IMG/VR virus record: IMGVR_UViG_3300043448_000780
Coordinates: 1 to 49,440 of that record
DNA from: a virus
Direction: 5' to 3' (one strand)
Length of the DNA stretch: 49,440 bases
The translations under genes and the position numbers were made by a program. Position 1 is the stretch's first letter; the number at the start of each line of letters is the position of its first letter. The notes beneath the pieces are model-generated. The model saw nothing but the letters and a program-made list of their open reading frames with translations. It ran no database searches and was not told where the DNA came from. This document shows positions 22,016 to 30,874 of the stretch, piece after piece.

Positions 22016-22582
22016 TCAGGCATCTGGGAATCTTGAGTCGTCTTCTGCATCACTTGTAATCATACTTCCGGCAACAAGAGTTTCTGACTTAACTCTAAAG
22101 TTTCCATGATTATCAACGTATGTAGTAACACCTACCCAACCAGCATGTGCTACTGCGTAAGCAGCATTCTTACCACCAACAGTTGTTCCAGCAGCAACAC
22201 CTGCTTCAGTTGTATCTACACCAAAGACAGCAGAGAATCTGTTTGATTTTACGTCAGGAGCGCCATACTGACCATCTTCAAGAGTATACTTTGGTTTCTG
22301 AGTTACTGTGTAAGCAACTCCAACTGTTGCACCAAATCCAACAGTACCAATTCCAGTAATGAATTGTGTAGATCCGATTGATAGTTGAGTAGCAGAAGTT
22401 ACTCCGCTAATAACTGCTTGTCCATATGTAGCACCAACACCAATTACAAGAATATCGCCTGTTGAAATTCCAGCAGTTACGAAAGTCGTTCCACTACCAG
22501 TTACTGTTTCGGTAGCAAGATTGATTGTTATAGTTCCTGTAAGACCCGTGCTAAAAGAATCTTTATTGCCCCAAAGAGCCAT
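22016..22582 (-). CDS. Putative virion structural protein (188 aa)
   Basis: It starts MALWGNKDSFSTGLTGTITI and is rich in Gly, Thr and Val with alternating beta strands (VTGSGTTFVTAGISTGDILV). It ends DSRFPDA. Cyanophage proteins beginning MALWG-KDSF are conserved and considered structural as far as I recall. The upstream fused terminator/late promoter fits late expression. Confidence 0.78.
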   Translation of the reverse strand: MALWGNKDSFSTGLTGTITINLATETVTGSGTTFVTAGISTGDILVIGVGATYGQAVISGVTSATQLSIGSTQFITGIGTVGFGATVGVAYTVTQKPKYTLEDGQYGAPDVKSNRFSAVFGVDTTEAGVAAGTTVGGKNAAYAVAHAGWVGVTTYVDNHGNFRVKSETLVAGSMITSDAEDDSRFPDA

Positions 22583-22613
22583 GTTTCCTTACCTATAATT
22601 CTTTGTATACAGA

Positions 22614-22650
22614 TATTTATAAAAAAAGGAGACCTTATAAAAAAGTCTCC
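22614..22650 (-). promoter_or_regulatory. Fused terminator and late promoter
   Basis: On the minus strand GGAGAC...GTCTCC is followed by TTTTTTT running into TATAAATA (22614-22621), about 30 bp before the start of the 188-residue protein. Confidence 0.82.
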
Positions 22651-22671
22651 ATAAAGTTATTTTAATTTAAC

Positions 22672-22857
22672 TCAAGGAGTTAAATCTTTTGCTCCTTTTT
22701 TCTTCAGATGTGCCTGAGCTTGAAGAAGAAGGAATGAAAGAATACCATTTGATTTAAACTTAGGATTTGCACCAAGTGCTTCTGAAAGTAGAAAGAGAAT
22801 GGTAGCAACCAATCCTTCGTTTGCAGCAAGCCAGGCACCAATAGCTGCGAGTGTCAT
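22672..22857 (-). CDS. Small hydrophobic protein (61 aa)
   Basis: MTLAAIGAWLAANEGLVATI begins one hydrophobic helix (residues 3-27), followed by a second amphipathic helix and a basic tail (AHLKKKGAKDLTP). GGAGGAC precedes the ATG. It could be a small membrane protein, perhaps holin-like, but a soluble virion accessory protein is also possible. Confidence 0.72.
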   Translation of the reverse strand: MTLAAIGAWLAANEGLVATILFLLSEALGANPKFKSNGILSFLLLQAQAHLKKKGAKDLTP

Positions 22858-22899
22858 AATGTCCTCCGTGTGAAGAGTATCCTGTATTATTTATGATTT

Positions 22900-24633
22900 T
22901 TATCTTAAATTTGGATTTCTTTCACGAGCAGATAATGATGGATGATCTTCTTCTGGTTCTCTTTCTTGTCTTTGTTTTGCCTTTTGTTTTGCAACTTTAA
23001 CACCCTTTTGCCTTTCTAGATCAGCATCAGAAGTTTCTTGCGCTCTTGCAGTTGAAGAACCTCTTTTTCCTTTTGCCTGCAATTTATAAAAAAGGCGAGT
23101 TGCTTCATCAACTAAATCACCTTCTGGTTCATAATGTGCTTTTTGTACTGGGAGAGATACTCCCGATCCACCCATTCTACGAATTGCATCACTAGCAGCA
23201 CCAGATTCAGAACCAGTTGTTTTATTTCTAAGTTCCGTTGCTTTTTCAATCCTTTGCAATTTTCTATGTGCAGAAGGATTAATCTCATAACTACTCTCTT
23301 TTACATTCTCGGATGCAGTAACCATCATAATGGGGTTCTTAATGCCCATTGCTCTTACTTTATTTTTTGCAAGATTAATTGCAGTTGCAAGAGGACGACG
23401 ATCTACCTTATCTTCTTCTTTAGAACCACACTCCGCTTCTTCTTTTTGAACTTTTTGCTTGGGAATTCCTTCATGCTTAGTTTTAGCAAACTTACGAATT
23501 TCCTTTTCACTCATCGAATCTACAATCTTAAGAACTTCATCACTTACTTCAGATCTTGAAGTCTTTCCTCTTTTAACGGAAAGGGCAAGTCCAAATAGTT
23601 TTTGCTGTTGCTCACTTTCTGCTTTTTCTTGGAGAGAGTGAACTTTTTTTAAAAATTTTGAGTATCCATTTTCAACAATCACTTCACCTTTCATTTCATG
23701 ATGTGACATTAATTTTGATTGTGAATTATCAGTTGGATTTACAACTATTTTATTTTTTTTAGTAGTAAAATCAATCTGAGTAGAATTTGTGTCAGGATTT
23801 ACATTTTGAGGAGCATCAGTTTGTGGCAAATTTGCAGTTGCTGACACCTCACCTAAAAAACCTTCTTTTACACTTGAAGTGTCCTTACCATCTGGAACTC
23901 CACCTTTTTTACGTTGAATAGCATTATGGACTGAACCACGATATTCTTTAGCACCACTTTCTACTTTACCATCACCATCATAATCTCTTTTTGCTTTCCC
24001 ACCACCTAAAGCAGCAGAAGTTTGTTCACCTCTTTCTCTTTCACCTTCATATGGAGTTCCATATTCCGTCATTTCAACTTCAAGACCTTTTGCTCTTAGT
24101 TGACTAATCTTTTCACGAGTTGCATATCTTACATAAGTAACTCCACTTTGTCTATCTCTAACTCTTACTTTATATTTTTTGCTTTCAGAAGTTTCATTTA
24201 CTTTTTCCCCCAATTCATACTTAAGTTGATCTACATCAACAATTTCTTCCTTTTTCTCCAAGAAAACTTTAAATAATGCTTTAGAAACTGCATTAGAAGC
24301 GGAATCTTTCATGTAATTAGTAAAGTCTTCTGCTTGCATTCCACCACCTTCTTTACCAAAAAGTTTTTGTCTTACTACTGACTTTTCAGATTCTCCCATT
24401 GAACTATTTTGCATATACTGAGAATATGCTGTACGAAGAGGGACATTTTCTCTTCTTGCACGATAACGAATATCATAAACCGCTTGTCTGATTCTTTGTT
24501 CAGGAGTCTTTTCACCCTTATCATCATCCCCACCAGACTTTCTTTCAGATCTTTCTGGTGCTTTTGATTGTGCAGACATTTGTGCCTGTGGGTGCTTTCT
24601 TGCGGGAAGATCCTCAGCAATATGCTTTTTCAT
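22900..24633 (-). CDS. Putative internal/structural protein with DUF3008-like and Asp-rich segments (577 aa)
   Basis: A highly charged protein starting MKKHIAEDLPARKHP; IAE-D resembles the (L/I)xE site of the T4 prohead protease. Residues 213-235 include KRDYDGDGKVESGAKEYRGS, an EF-hand-like loop often seen in cyanophage virion proteins. Residues 340-395 (QQQKLFGLALSVKRGKTSR ... MSEKEIRKFAKTKHEGIP) match the DUF3008 pattern. The gene is 9 bp after the capsid-targeted nucleotidyltransferase-like gene, so both may be packaged. Confidence 0.8.
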   Translation of the reverse strand: MKKHIAEDLPARKHPQAQMSAQSKAPERSERKSGGDDDKGEKTPEQRIRQAVYDIRYRARRENVPLRTAYSQYMQNSSMGESEKSVVRQKLFGKEGGGMQAEDFTNYMKDSASNAVSKALFKVFLEKKEEIVDVDQLKYELGEKVNETSESKKYKVRVRDRQSGVTYVRYATREKISQLRAKGLEVEMTEYGTPYEGERERGEQTSAALGGGKAKRDYDGDGKVESGAKEYRGSVHNAIQRKKGGVPDGKDTSSVKEGFLGEVSATANLPQTDAPQNVNPDTNSTQIDFTTKKNKIVVNPTDNSQSKLMSHHEMKGEVIVENGYSKFLKKVHSLQEKAESEQQQKLFGLALSVKRGKTSRSEVSDEVLKIVDSMSEKEIRKFAKTKHEGIPKQKVQKEEAECGSKEEDKVDRRPLATAINLAKNKVRAMGIKNPIMMVTASENVKESSYEINPSAHRKLQRIEKATELRNKTTGSESGAASDAIRRMGGSGVSLPVQKAHYEPEGDLVDEATRLFYKLQAKGKRGSSTARAQETSDADLERQKGVKVAKQKAKQRQEREPEEDHPSLSARERNPNLR

Positions 24634-24642
24634 GAGAAGAAT

Positions 24643-25977
24643 TTAATGTTTTACTTTTTTCCTATTTTTATTTATCAAATTAATACCATAAGGTTTTCCA
24701 CCAACTTGAAGATTTTCAGAACCAGTTCCAATAGCACCTGGTGTCATTTTTGATGCGTATATAAAAGCACCCAAAGTTCCTACCAAAGTATTAGGTTTTC
24801 CCGGAAGTCGCATCATTCTATCCATATGTTTTTCAGAATAAGATTCTTTTACATCTTTAATCCAAGATTTAAACATCATTCCATTTTCAGTTACACAAAT
24901 TAAATAGTTGGTTCCTCTACGAATAATTTTACCATTCAATCCAGTATTTAAATTTTCAACAAAAGTTCCAACTTTAAAAATATTTTTATCAATATAATTT
25001 TCACGTAGAGATTGTAGATCAAATTTTGGAGCAATTTCCCAAGTATTATATCCTTCTTGCTGTATTTCTTGAATACCCATCCCTTGACGAACAAGATCAA
25101 ATAGTTGAAGCGCCTCTTTATTTTTTACCCCTTGAGGAAGTGCCGAACGGAAAGTCATAAAATCTCCCTCAGCTGCAGCAAGTCTAAGTCTTGATGCAGA
25201 TACACCTTCTACACCTTTATTACTATCAGGATCTCTATCACCAGAAGACACAACATCAATTACATCAAATTGATATAGTTGTCCATTATAATCATTTGAT
25301 AATCTTTCAAATTCTTTGACACGATCTGCACCGCCAACAATTCTTACATTAGTATACCCATCATTGTGTGCTTTTTTGAGAACATCAAAAATAGTTCTAA
25401 AGTTTGGATCATTCACAATTCTTTCACTATGATCTGGAAACATCTTTCTCATGAATGATATTTTACTATCAGGATCTAATGGGTTTTTCTTTTTATCCTG
25501 ACTGCGTGAAGGAACAATAATATAGTCTCCACCATCTTCCATTGCTGACATTGCAGCAGTATCCATCAATTGTTGATGTCCAACTGTTGGAGGATTAAAG
25601 CGACCAAAAGCAATTGTAAGAGTTCCTTTTGTTTTAGGAACATCTGGTGGAGTTGCTACTGGTTCTTCTTGAGGAATTTCTTGTTGCGCTACATCTTGCG
25701 ATTGTTGCTCTACAGGTGCTTGTTGTTGTGGAGCAGGTTGTTCTGGATATGAAGATCCCAAAGGAATATTCTTTTCAAACTCATTTTGCTTTGGATCCTT
25801 TCCACCAATAACCTGTCGCTTGTTGAAATACTTTAATTGACCACCCACGGTCTTTGCCTCAAATTCACCAGTGGCCCTATTATACCATCCCCCATGCCCA
25901 TCACCAACAAGTCCAAGTCGTTTTGCTTGAACTGAGGCAGAGGTTGCTTCGGTTATGAATTGGTTAAATTTTTTCAT
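24643..25977 (-). CDS. Cytidylyltransferase/NMNAT-like protein with capsid-targeting-like N-terminus (444 aa)
   Basis: The start MKKFNQFITEA resembles the T4 capsid-targeting peptide MKTYQEFIAEA. A Pro/Gln-rich linker (residues 75-115) leads to a nucleotidyltransferase domain: LTIAFGRFNPPTVGHQQL (HxGH-like motif, residues 117-135), IVGGADRVKEF, and VEGVSASRLRLAA (the SxxxR motif of NMN or pantetheine-phosphate adenylyltransferases). The C-terminal 150 residues are unassigned. The family transfers a nucleotidyl group from NTPs. I infer that the enzyme may be packaged in the head and injected; its substrate is unknown. Confidence 0.82.
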   Translation of the reverse strand: MKKFNQFITEATSASVQAKRLGLVGDGHGGWYNRATGEFEAKTVGGQLKYFNKRQVIGGKDPKQNEFEKNIPLGSSYPEQPAPQQQAPVEQQSQDVAQQEIPQEEPVATPPDVPKTKGTLTIAFGRFNPPTVGHQQLMDTAAMSAMEDGGDYIIVPSRSQDKKKNPLDPDSKISFMRKMFPDHSERIVNDPNFRTIFDVLKKAHNDGYTNVRIVGGADRVKEFERLSNDYNGQLYQFDVIDVVSSGDRDPDSNKGVEGVSASRLRLAAAEGDFMTFRSALPQGVKNKEALQLFDLVRQGMGIQEIQQEGYNTWEIAPKFDLQSLRENYIDKNIFKVGTFVENLNTGLNGKIIRRGTNYLICVTENGMMFKSWIKDVKESYSEKHMDRMMRLPGKPNTLVGTLGAFIYASKMTPGAIGTGSENLQVGGKPYGINLINKNRKKVKH

Positions 25978-26043
25978 TATTTACTTACTACTTTTGTAAA
26001 AAGTATTTACGGCAACTGTATTAGAATTATTTATTTATTTCAA

Positions 26044-26123
26044 TGCCCAAGAGAGGAATCGAACCTCCACGCCGAAGCACATGATCCTAAGTCATGCGTG
26101 TATACCAGTTTCACCACTTGGGC
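26044..26123 (-). tRNA. tRNA-Leu(TAG)
   Basis: Cloverleaf with a class II variable arm on the minus strand: acceptor GCCCAAG/CTTGGGC, anticodon stem ATGA/TCAT around loop CTTAGGA (anticodon UAG), T loop TTCGATT. No CCA is encoded. Confidence 0.93.
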
Positions 26124-26137
26124 ATATTCTTATTATA

Positions 26138-26674
26138 TCATAGTGTAGCGCACATTTCAATTAAATTTAATAAAACCTTTTCATCATATTTGTTTTTAGC
26201 AAAATTTAAAGTTGTGCTAATAAATTGTATATTTCCCTTTACATATCCTTTTGAACTATCAATTCTATCTAAACTAGCAATTAAATTTGGATTTGTTTTA
26301 TCATGAGATTGGTCAGTCAAAGGAAGAACTAATTTTCTTTTTAAATATGGACATTTACCTTCTTGAATTTCCCATACTTCTTTCAAATATTTTAAATCAA
26401 TATTACACTCTCTATTTTTAGATTTACTTCTACTTTTAACTTTTTTTAGTGTTTCCCTAAAAGGAGAATACTCATCTCTGTCACTTCCACTAAATTGTCT
26501 TATAAAGTTTCTATTTTCATCACTTTTTCTCCAGATATCTAAATGCGAAGTATCAAAACTACTAGAACATTTTAAACTACAAAAAAATGGAGTTCCTAAT
26601 TTAATTTTTCTATTATATTCACTTTTAATTTTTTCAAATTGCAGTCCACAATTTTTACAAACACAACTAACCAT
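26138..26674 (-). CDS. HNH-type homing endonuclease
   Basis: 178 residues, starting at ATG 26672-26674 (MVSCVCKNCGLQFEK) with GGAG six bases before. The N-terminal finger is CKNCG...FFCSLKCSSSF. The nuclease part shows EIQEGKCPYLKRKLVLP, ASLDRIDSSKGYVKGNIQFI and FAKNKYDE, an HNH-related pattern with a modified core. It lies between tRNA-Ala and tRNA-Leu and has its own late promoter. Substrate probably a tRNA-region sequence of related phages. Confidence 0.82.
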   Translation of the reverse strand: MVSCVCKNCGLQFEKIKSEYNRKIKLGTPFFCSLKCSSSFDTSHLDIWRKSDENRNFIRQFSGSDRDEYSPFRETLKKVKSRSKSKNRECNIDLKYLKEVWEIQEGKCPYLKRKLVLPLTDQSHDKTNPNLIASLDRIDSSKGYVKGNIQFISTTLNFAKNKYDEKVLLNLIEMCATL

Positions 26675-26695
26675 AGTGCTCTCCACAACTATAGT

Positions 26696-26703
26696 TATTT
26701 ATA
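26696..26703 (-). promoter_or_regulatory. Late promoter of the HNH gene
   Basis: TATAAATA on the minus strand, 21 bp before the ATG of the HNH gene; the spacer includes the Shine-Dalgarno GGAG. Confidence 0.62.
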
Positions 26704-26725
26704 ATATTCTCTTACTCTCCACTAA

Positions 26726-26798
26726 TGGAAGCATCGAGCCTCGAACTCGAAACCTCTTGAATGCAAATCAAGTGCTCTTCCAATTGAGCTATGCCCCC
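26726..26798 (-). tRNA. tRNA-Ala(TGC)
   Basis: Cloverleaf on the minus strand with acceptor GGGGGCA/TGCTTCC (two G-U pairs), D stem GCTC/GAGC, anticodon stem CTTGA/TCAAG around loop TTTGCAT (anticodon UGC), T stem TCGAG/CTCGA. No CCA is encoded. Confidence 0.92.
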
Positions 26799-26813
26799 AG
26801 AAAAAGAATCATA

Positions 26814-27212
26814 TCACCTAATTGGCATCAGGTCAAATAATTCTGGATGAAGTTTTCCATACTTTCTCACAATCTCGCCCGCTTTTGCATTTGCTTCATT
26901 TTCAGCGGAACTTCCAGGATTTGATGAGATTTTCTTTCCATCCATAACTTGTTTATAATGAACGAACTCATGAGATACTGTTCTTAGAATATCTATAGGA
27001 TGGCGATTAATAATACTAATATAAAGTATTTCTCCGGACATCATACCAAAAGTCATATTGATTTTAGCAAAATCAGAGTCATCTATGAGGACATATGGAA
27101 TATCATATGTTAAACGAAGTTCTCTTTTAAGGAAGACAATAAATCTTTTAAGAATAGTATCAAACTGTATTCTTGTAGTTGGTCTTCCTTTTCTTTTGCC
27201 AATCAAAGACAT
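26814..27212 (-). CDS. Putative zinc metallopeptidase (HExxH, 132 aa)
   Basis: Starts MSLIGKRKGRPTTRIQFDTI. The zinc motif is VSHEFVHYKQ (about residue 81), with ENEANAKAGEIVRKYG further on, which may give the third ligand (Glu), as in gluzincin or SprT-like minimal proteases. No signal peptide, so it would act in the cytoplasm or in the virion. It lies between tRNA-Ala and the 61-residue gene of the replication operon. Confidence 0.75.
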   Translation of the reverse strand: MSLIGKRKGRPTTRIQFDTILKRFIVFLKRELRLTYDIPYVLIDDSDFAKINMTFGMMSGEILYISIINRHPIDILRTVSHEFVHYKQVMDGKKISSNPGSSAENEANAKAGEIVRKYGKLHPELFDLMPIR

Positions 27213-27227
27213 TTTTTGAAATATTTA

Positions 27228-27413
27228 TTATACACCAAGAACTGTACCAATACTACTATCAATATCTCGAATAACATTGCGAATATCATTAATACGAGGA
27301 GGAACACTTACTTCATCATAAGTATATCCTTTTTGTGCATCAAAAAGAATTTGACGAACTGCGGCAGCGCAGCGAGCATCCATTTTAAGAGTTACTTGTT
27401 TTTCTTTAGTCAT
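27228..27413 (-). CDS. Conserved small hypothetical protein (61 aa)
   Basis: Starts MTKEKQVTLKMDARCAAAVR and continues QILFDAQKGYTYDEVSVPP, then RINDIRNVIRDIDSSIG. It overlaps the mazG-like gene by ATGA and so is translationally coupled. I recall similar proteins in this position in other cyanophages, without function. Confidence 0.75.
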   Translation of the reverse strand: MTKEKQVTLKMDARCAAAVRQILFDAQKGYTYDEVSVPPRINDIRNVIRDIDSSIGTVLGV

Positions 27414-27826
27414 CGGTCGTCAGCAGCACGGTTTTCAGAGAAGTAAACATCAAACGCACCCTCAGGATAACGCTTGAGAAGTTTTTGAACATTTTTAGCA
27501 ACAACATCATCAAGGGTCACTCCAAGTGCCATACAGGCTTGGGCAACATACCACATAATATCGCCAAGTTCGATAATCAGGTGCTCACGATTATCTTCAT
27601 TGTAAGGTTTTCCTTGGAACACCATCTTTTTGACAATTTCCATAAACTCACCACCTTCAGCATTGATACCAACAGAGGCAGTAAGGAGACGCTCAATATT
27701 CGCACCTTTCTCATCAAGGGCAACAAGACGATCAGATAGAGCAAGGAAGTCTTTGGACGCATCAGAAGTTACTGCATCCACAAACTCAGCATACTTATCA
27801 AAATTTACATGTTTAGCGGTTTCCAT
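27410..27826 (-). CDS. MazG-like nucleotide pyrophosphohydrolase
   Basis: 138 residues. The helical MazG pattern is visible: EGGEFMEIVKKMVFQGK (ExxE metal-binding part) and HLIIELGDIMWYVAQACMAL (ExxD part), then a conserved KR YPEG end. This family hydrolyses NTPs or dNTPs to NMP and pyrophosphate. In a phage it may recycle nucleotides or affect host alarmone-like signalling; the substrate is not evident. It overlaps the gp41 gene by TAATG. Confidence 0.88.
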   Translation of the reverse strand: METAKHVNFDKYAEFVDAVTSDASKDFLALSDRLVALDEKGANIERLLTASVGINAEGGEFMEIVKKMVFQGKPYNEDNREHLIIELGDIMWYVAQACMALGVTLDDVVAKNVQKLLKRYPEGAFDVYFSENRAADDR

Positions 27827-29202
27827 TAAAATTTAAATCCTTCAAACGACTTTTTGGGTTTCTTGTCTTCATCATTATACTCATCATTCTGCCCACTGTC
27901 AAGTATATCTTTTTGGGCAGTCTGTTCGCAATCATAAAGACGCATTTTGGCACGATCAATACCTACAATAAAACGTTTGTAGATAGTAGGGTCATTATAA
28001 CGGTTTTTTAGTTGTTTGACCATAATCTGCCCCAATCCCTCAAGTTCTTCTGTAGAAATGAGGGCAAACATAAGGTCAGCAGTAGCAGGAAGACCAAAAG
28101 ACTCACTAGTATCAGTAAGTTCAACATCAGAAGAACCATAACCACTTCGCGTGGTTTGAGTGGCAGAAACAATAGGAACATTGAATTCCACCGCTAATCC
28201 ACGCAATTCTTCCGCAATTGCCTTGATATAAGAATAAGAATTCACAGAAAGGTTTGACTTATACCTACTGGAGGCGCAGATATTCAGATAATCAATAAAG
28301 ATAATGTCTGGTTTGAATGACTTTTTCAATGATAATTCATTCAGAAGTGCCTTGAAGTGTCCACTATGTGCCGAAGCAGTTGGATACTCTTTAATAATAA
28401 GAGTACCTTGTGTTTTCTTAGCAAGGTTTGTCACCTTACTTTCAAACATTTGTCTAGGCAAATCTGTAATGTTTTGAATTGGAACATTCAGAAGGTTTGC
28501 GTCAATTCTTTCAGCAATGCGTTCTTCTGCCATTTCCAGCGTAATGTACAAAACGTTCCGTCCTTGGAGCAAGACGGAGCTAGCCACATGGCACATGAAT
28601 AGAGATTTCCCGACACCCGTACCAGCAAGAGCGATGTTAAGAGTTTTGTTAGGGAGACCACCTTTCGTGATTTTGTTAAAGTATTCAAGATCAAATTCGA
28701 TTTTGTCTTCTTGTCTGTGATAAAACTCATATCGTTCTTCATAGTTCTGTAAGTAATCATGTCCAATGTTGTTGTCAAAAGATACTGCAAGAGCATCCGA
28801 AAGAATACTAGGAATCGCATCACGATTCTTTTTTTCATTGTTTCCATCAGCAATATGAATAGATTCCATAAGTGCCAAATAGATAGCACGGTCTCGGCAC
28901 CATTTTTCAGTAGTATCAAGTAACCATTGATTTTCAACAGGAAAGTCATTCAGAGACTTATTAATTTCCCTGACTTCTTTTACCTGATCCTCTGTCAAGT
29001 CCGTGCGATTTTCTATCTCAATGTTGAGTGCTTCGATGGTGATTGCTGAACCATATTTAACAATAAATTGGACAATCTCCTCAAAAATGACTTTTTCGGA
29101 TTTGCTCTCAAAATAATCTGGTTGTATGAAAGGAATGACTTTACGCGAGTAATCTTCATTGTATATCAGGTTTCTAAGGATTGTAGTTTCAATTCTTTCC
29201 AT
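27826..29202 (-). CDS. 41: Replicative DNA helicase (gp41-like, DnaB family)
   Basis: 458 residues, typical for T4 gp41. Walker A is ALAGTGVGKSLFMCHVAS, Walker B is DIIFIDYLNICASSRY, and the RecA-fold end has LTDTSESFGLPATADLM and KQLKNRYNDPTIYKRF. It unwinds the fork as a hexamer on the lagging strand and works with the gp61 primase. It overlaps the oxygenase gene as TAATG and is followed by mazG. Confidence 0.95.
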   Translation of the reverse strand: MERIETTILRNLIYNEDYSRKVIPFIQPDYFESKSEKVIFEEIVQFIVKYGSAITIEALNIEIENRTDLTEDQVKEVREINKSLNDFPVENQWLLDTTEKWCRDRAIYLALMESIHIADGNNEKKNRDAIPSILSDALAVSFDNNIGHDYLQNYEERYEFYHRQEDKIEFDLEYFNKITKGGLPNKTLNIALAGTGVGKSLFMCHVASSVLLQGRNVLYITLEMAEERIAERIDANLLNVPIQNITDLPRQMFESKVTNLAKKTQGTLIIKEYPTASAHSGHFKALLNELSLKKSFKPDIIFIDYLNICASSRYKSNLSVNSYSYIKAIAEELRGLAVEFNVPIVSATQTTRSGYGSSDVELTDTSESFGLPATADLMFALISTEELEGLGQIMVKQLKNRYNDPTIYKRFIVGIDRAKMRLYDCEQTAQKDILDSGQNDEYNDEDKKPKKSFEGFKF

Positions 29203-29759
29203 TACTTATAATGTAAATATGTGCTCATAATATATTTTGACTCACCTATCGGAGCATTTCCTTTGTGTGGAAACATCCAAAGTGGTGGGAATATCAATAA
29301 TGTACCCTTTTTAGGTTGAATAATCAAATCTTTAAACACAGTCTCTCCACCAGTTTCAACATCATTTAAATACCACATAAAAGATAAAAATCTTCGTGCT
29401 GATGGATAGTCTAGCACATCAACATGAGTATCAAAACGATCTTCACCACCAGGATTATACTTCTTTATACGAAATTGCTCAAAAGCATGATCTTTTGGAA
29501 ACACTCTAGTATCCACAAATTCATAATACTTATCACGGTAAGTGAATACATTTTTAATAACATGGTTATGAATTTGATTTACTTCTGAAGAGATCTCTCT
29601 ATTTTCGGTAAAATTAAACTGAGTAAAATTAGGTTTACCTTCATTCTCAAACCTCTCATGCTTATCAGAAGTCTGGTCAAATAATGAAATCAAAAGATCG
29701 CAAATATTTGACTCTAGAGCATTTTCATAAATGCGAATAAAATCATTTAATTCATCCAT
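29202..29759 (-). CDS. 2-oxoglutarate/Fe(II)-dependent oxygenase (prolyl 4-hydroxylase-like)
   Basis: 185 residues, starting at ATG 29757-29759 inside the uvsX end. The iron site is FDTHVDVLDYPSARR (H-x-D), and MFPHKGNAPIGESKYIMSTY supplies the distal His and the Lys/Ser that hold 2-oxoglutarate. LSFMWYLNDVETGGETVF and GTLLIFPP are typical of the family. It hydroxylates an unknown target. Such genes are frequent in cyanophages. Confidence 0.9.
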   Translation of the reverse strand: MDELNDFIRIYENALESNICDLLISLFDQTSDKHERFENEGKPNFTQFNFTENREISSEVNQIHNHVIKNVFTYRDKYYEFVDTRVFPKDHAFEQFRIKKYNPGGEDRFDTHVDVLDYPSARRFLSFMWYLNDVETGGETVFKDLIIQPKKGTLLIFPPLWMFPHKGNAPIGESKYIMSTYLHYK

Positions 29760-30753
29760 AAGAGAATTGTTGTTTTGCGGCAGCATCAAGTTGCTGCATT
29801 ACTTCTTCGGTAAAATATTGGTCTGGATTTTTTAGAATCTCCTTACCATAAATTTTCTTACCATTAATCTCATATCGTCCTGCGACATTCTTCCACATTC
29901 CTGCTTCTTCACCAAGTTCGAGAAGACCATAATATCGGTCAAGACCTCTCTCATCATAATAGAGACGCACTTCTACTTCTTGGTTTTCTTTACTCAGACG
30001 TGATTTAGCAGTCTTTGCCTTGATAATGTTTCCAACGATTTCTGTACCATCCTTTTCTTTCTTCTTAGAAAGATAGATGATAGTAGAAGCAGCATACTTC
30101 AAACCACTACCACCACCCATTTCTTTAGTGGGTACATAAGCGCCGATAACATCATAGGTGTGGTTGGTTACAATCATAGGAATACTTGCCTGACCCAGTT
30201 TAAGAGTAAGCATACGGAAAGCACCTTTGACAAGTTGTGATTTAGTCATATCACGAACTTGCTTATCATTCAGAGCGTCAGTAATCTCCTTCTCTGTAGA
30301 AAGCATACCCAAAGAGTCTAGCACAAACATACAGGGTTTTCGTTCTGCTTCAGGTTTTTTTAGGTAGATATCCACTGCCTTGAGTGCTTTACCACGAAAC
30401 TCTTCAATGGTTACAACATTTACTACAACAAGACGACCAGTATCAATACCACGCGATTCTAAGAGAGACTTAGTAATGGCAGCCTCAGTATCAAAATAGA
30501 GACAATAACCATCGGGATTATTATCAAGAAAATTCTTAACAACGGCGAGACTGAAGAAAGTTTTTCCAGTACTAGACTCTCCAGCAATAGCAGTAATCTT
30601 ATTCCCAGATACACCACCAAATATGCTACCTGAAACCAGTGCATTAAAAATGTATGAACCCGTATCAACATAAGTCTCAGTCTCATCAATATCAGATGCT
30701 AGTTTGGTGTACTCTCCACCAACTTCTTTTACTACTTCTTTAAGAAAATCCAT
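29752..30753 (-). CDS. uvsX: UvsX RecA-like recombinase
   Basis: 333 residues. Walker A is AIAGESSTGKTFFSLAVV, Walker B is CMFVLDSLGMLST, and VTNHTYDVIGAY and GGGSGLKYAASTIIYLSKK match RecA/UvsX. It promotes strand exchange for recombination-dependent replication. It overlaps the oxygenase gene downstream and a 44-residue gene upstream. Confidence 0.96.
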   Translation of the reverse strand: MDFLKEVVKEVGGEYTKLASDIDETETYVDTGSYIFNALVSGSIFGGVSGNKITAIAGESSTGKTFFSLAVVKNFLDNNPDGYCLYFDTEAAITKSLLESRGIDTGRLVVVNVVTIEEFRGKALKAVDIYLKKPEAERKPCMFVLDSLGMLSTEKEITDALNDKQVRDMTKSQLVKGAFRMLTLKLGQASIPMIVTNHTYDVIGAYVPTKEMGGGSGLKYAASTIIYLSKKKEKDGTEIVGNIIKAKTAKSRLSKENQEVEVRLYYDERGLDRYYGLLELGEEAGMWKNVAGRYEINGKKIYGKEILKNPDQYFTEEVMQQLDAAAKQQFSYG

Positions 30754-30874
30754 TGTCCTTTTCCTTTAAATTGTTTACTTTATAAGACCAAAGTTTACTA
30801 TAAAGTCGTGGATTAATAAACTTTACAGTTTTTATAATAATTTCTAACTCATCTTCAGTTATAGGTAATTCCAT
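30740..30874 (-). CDS. Small hypothetical protein between gp43 and uvsX (44 aa)
   Basis: ATG at 30872-30874 overlaps the polymerase stop codon (TAATG), and the TAA stop (30740-30742) lies inside the first codons of uvsX. The product is MELPITEDELEIIIKTVKFI, then NPRLYSKLWSYKVNNLKEKD, NGFS. The double overlap strongly suggests a translated, coupled gene. Function unknown. Confidence 0.7.
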   Translation of the reverse strand: MELPITEDELEIIIKTVKFINPRLYSKLWSYKVNNLKEKDNGFS

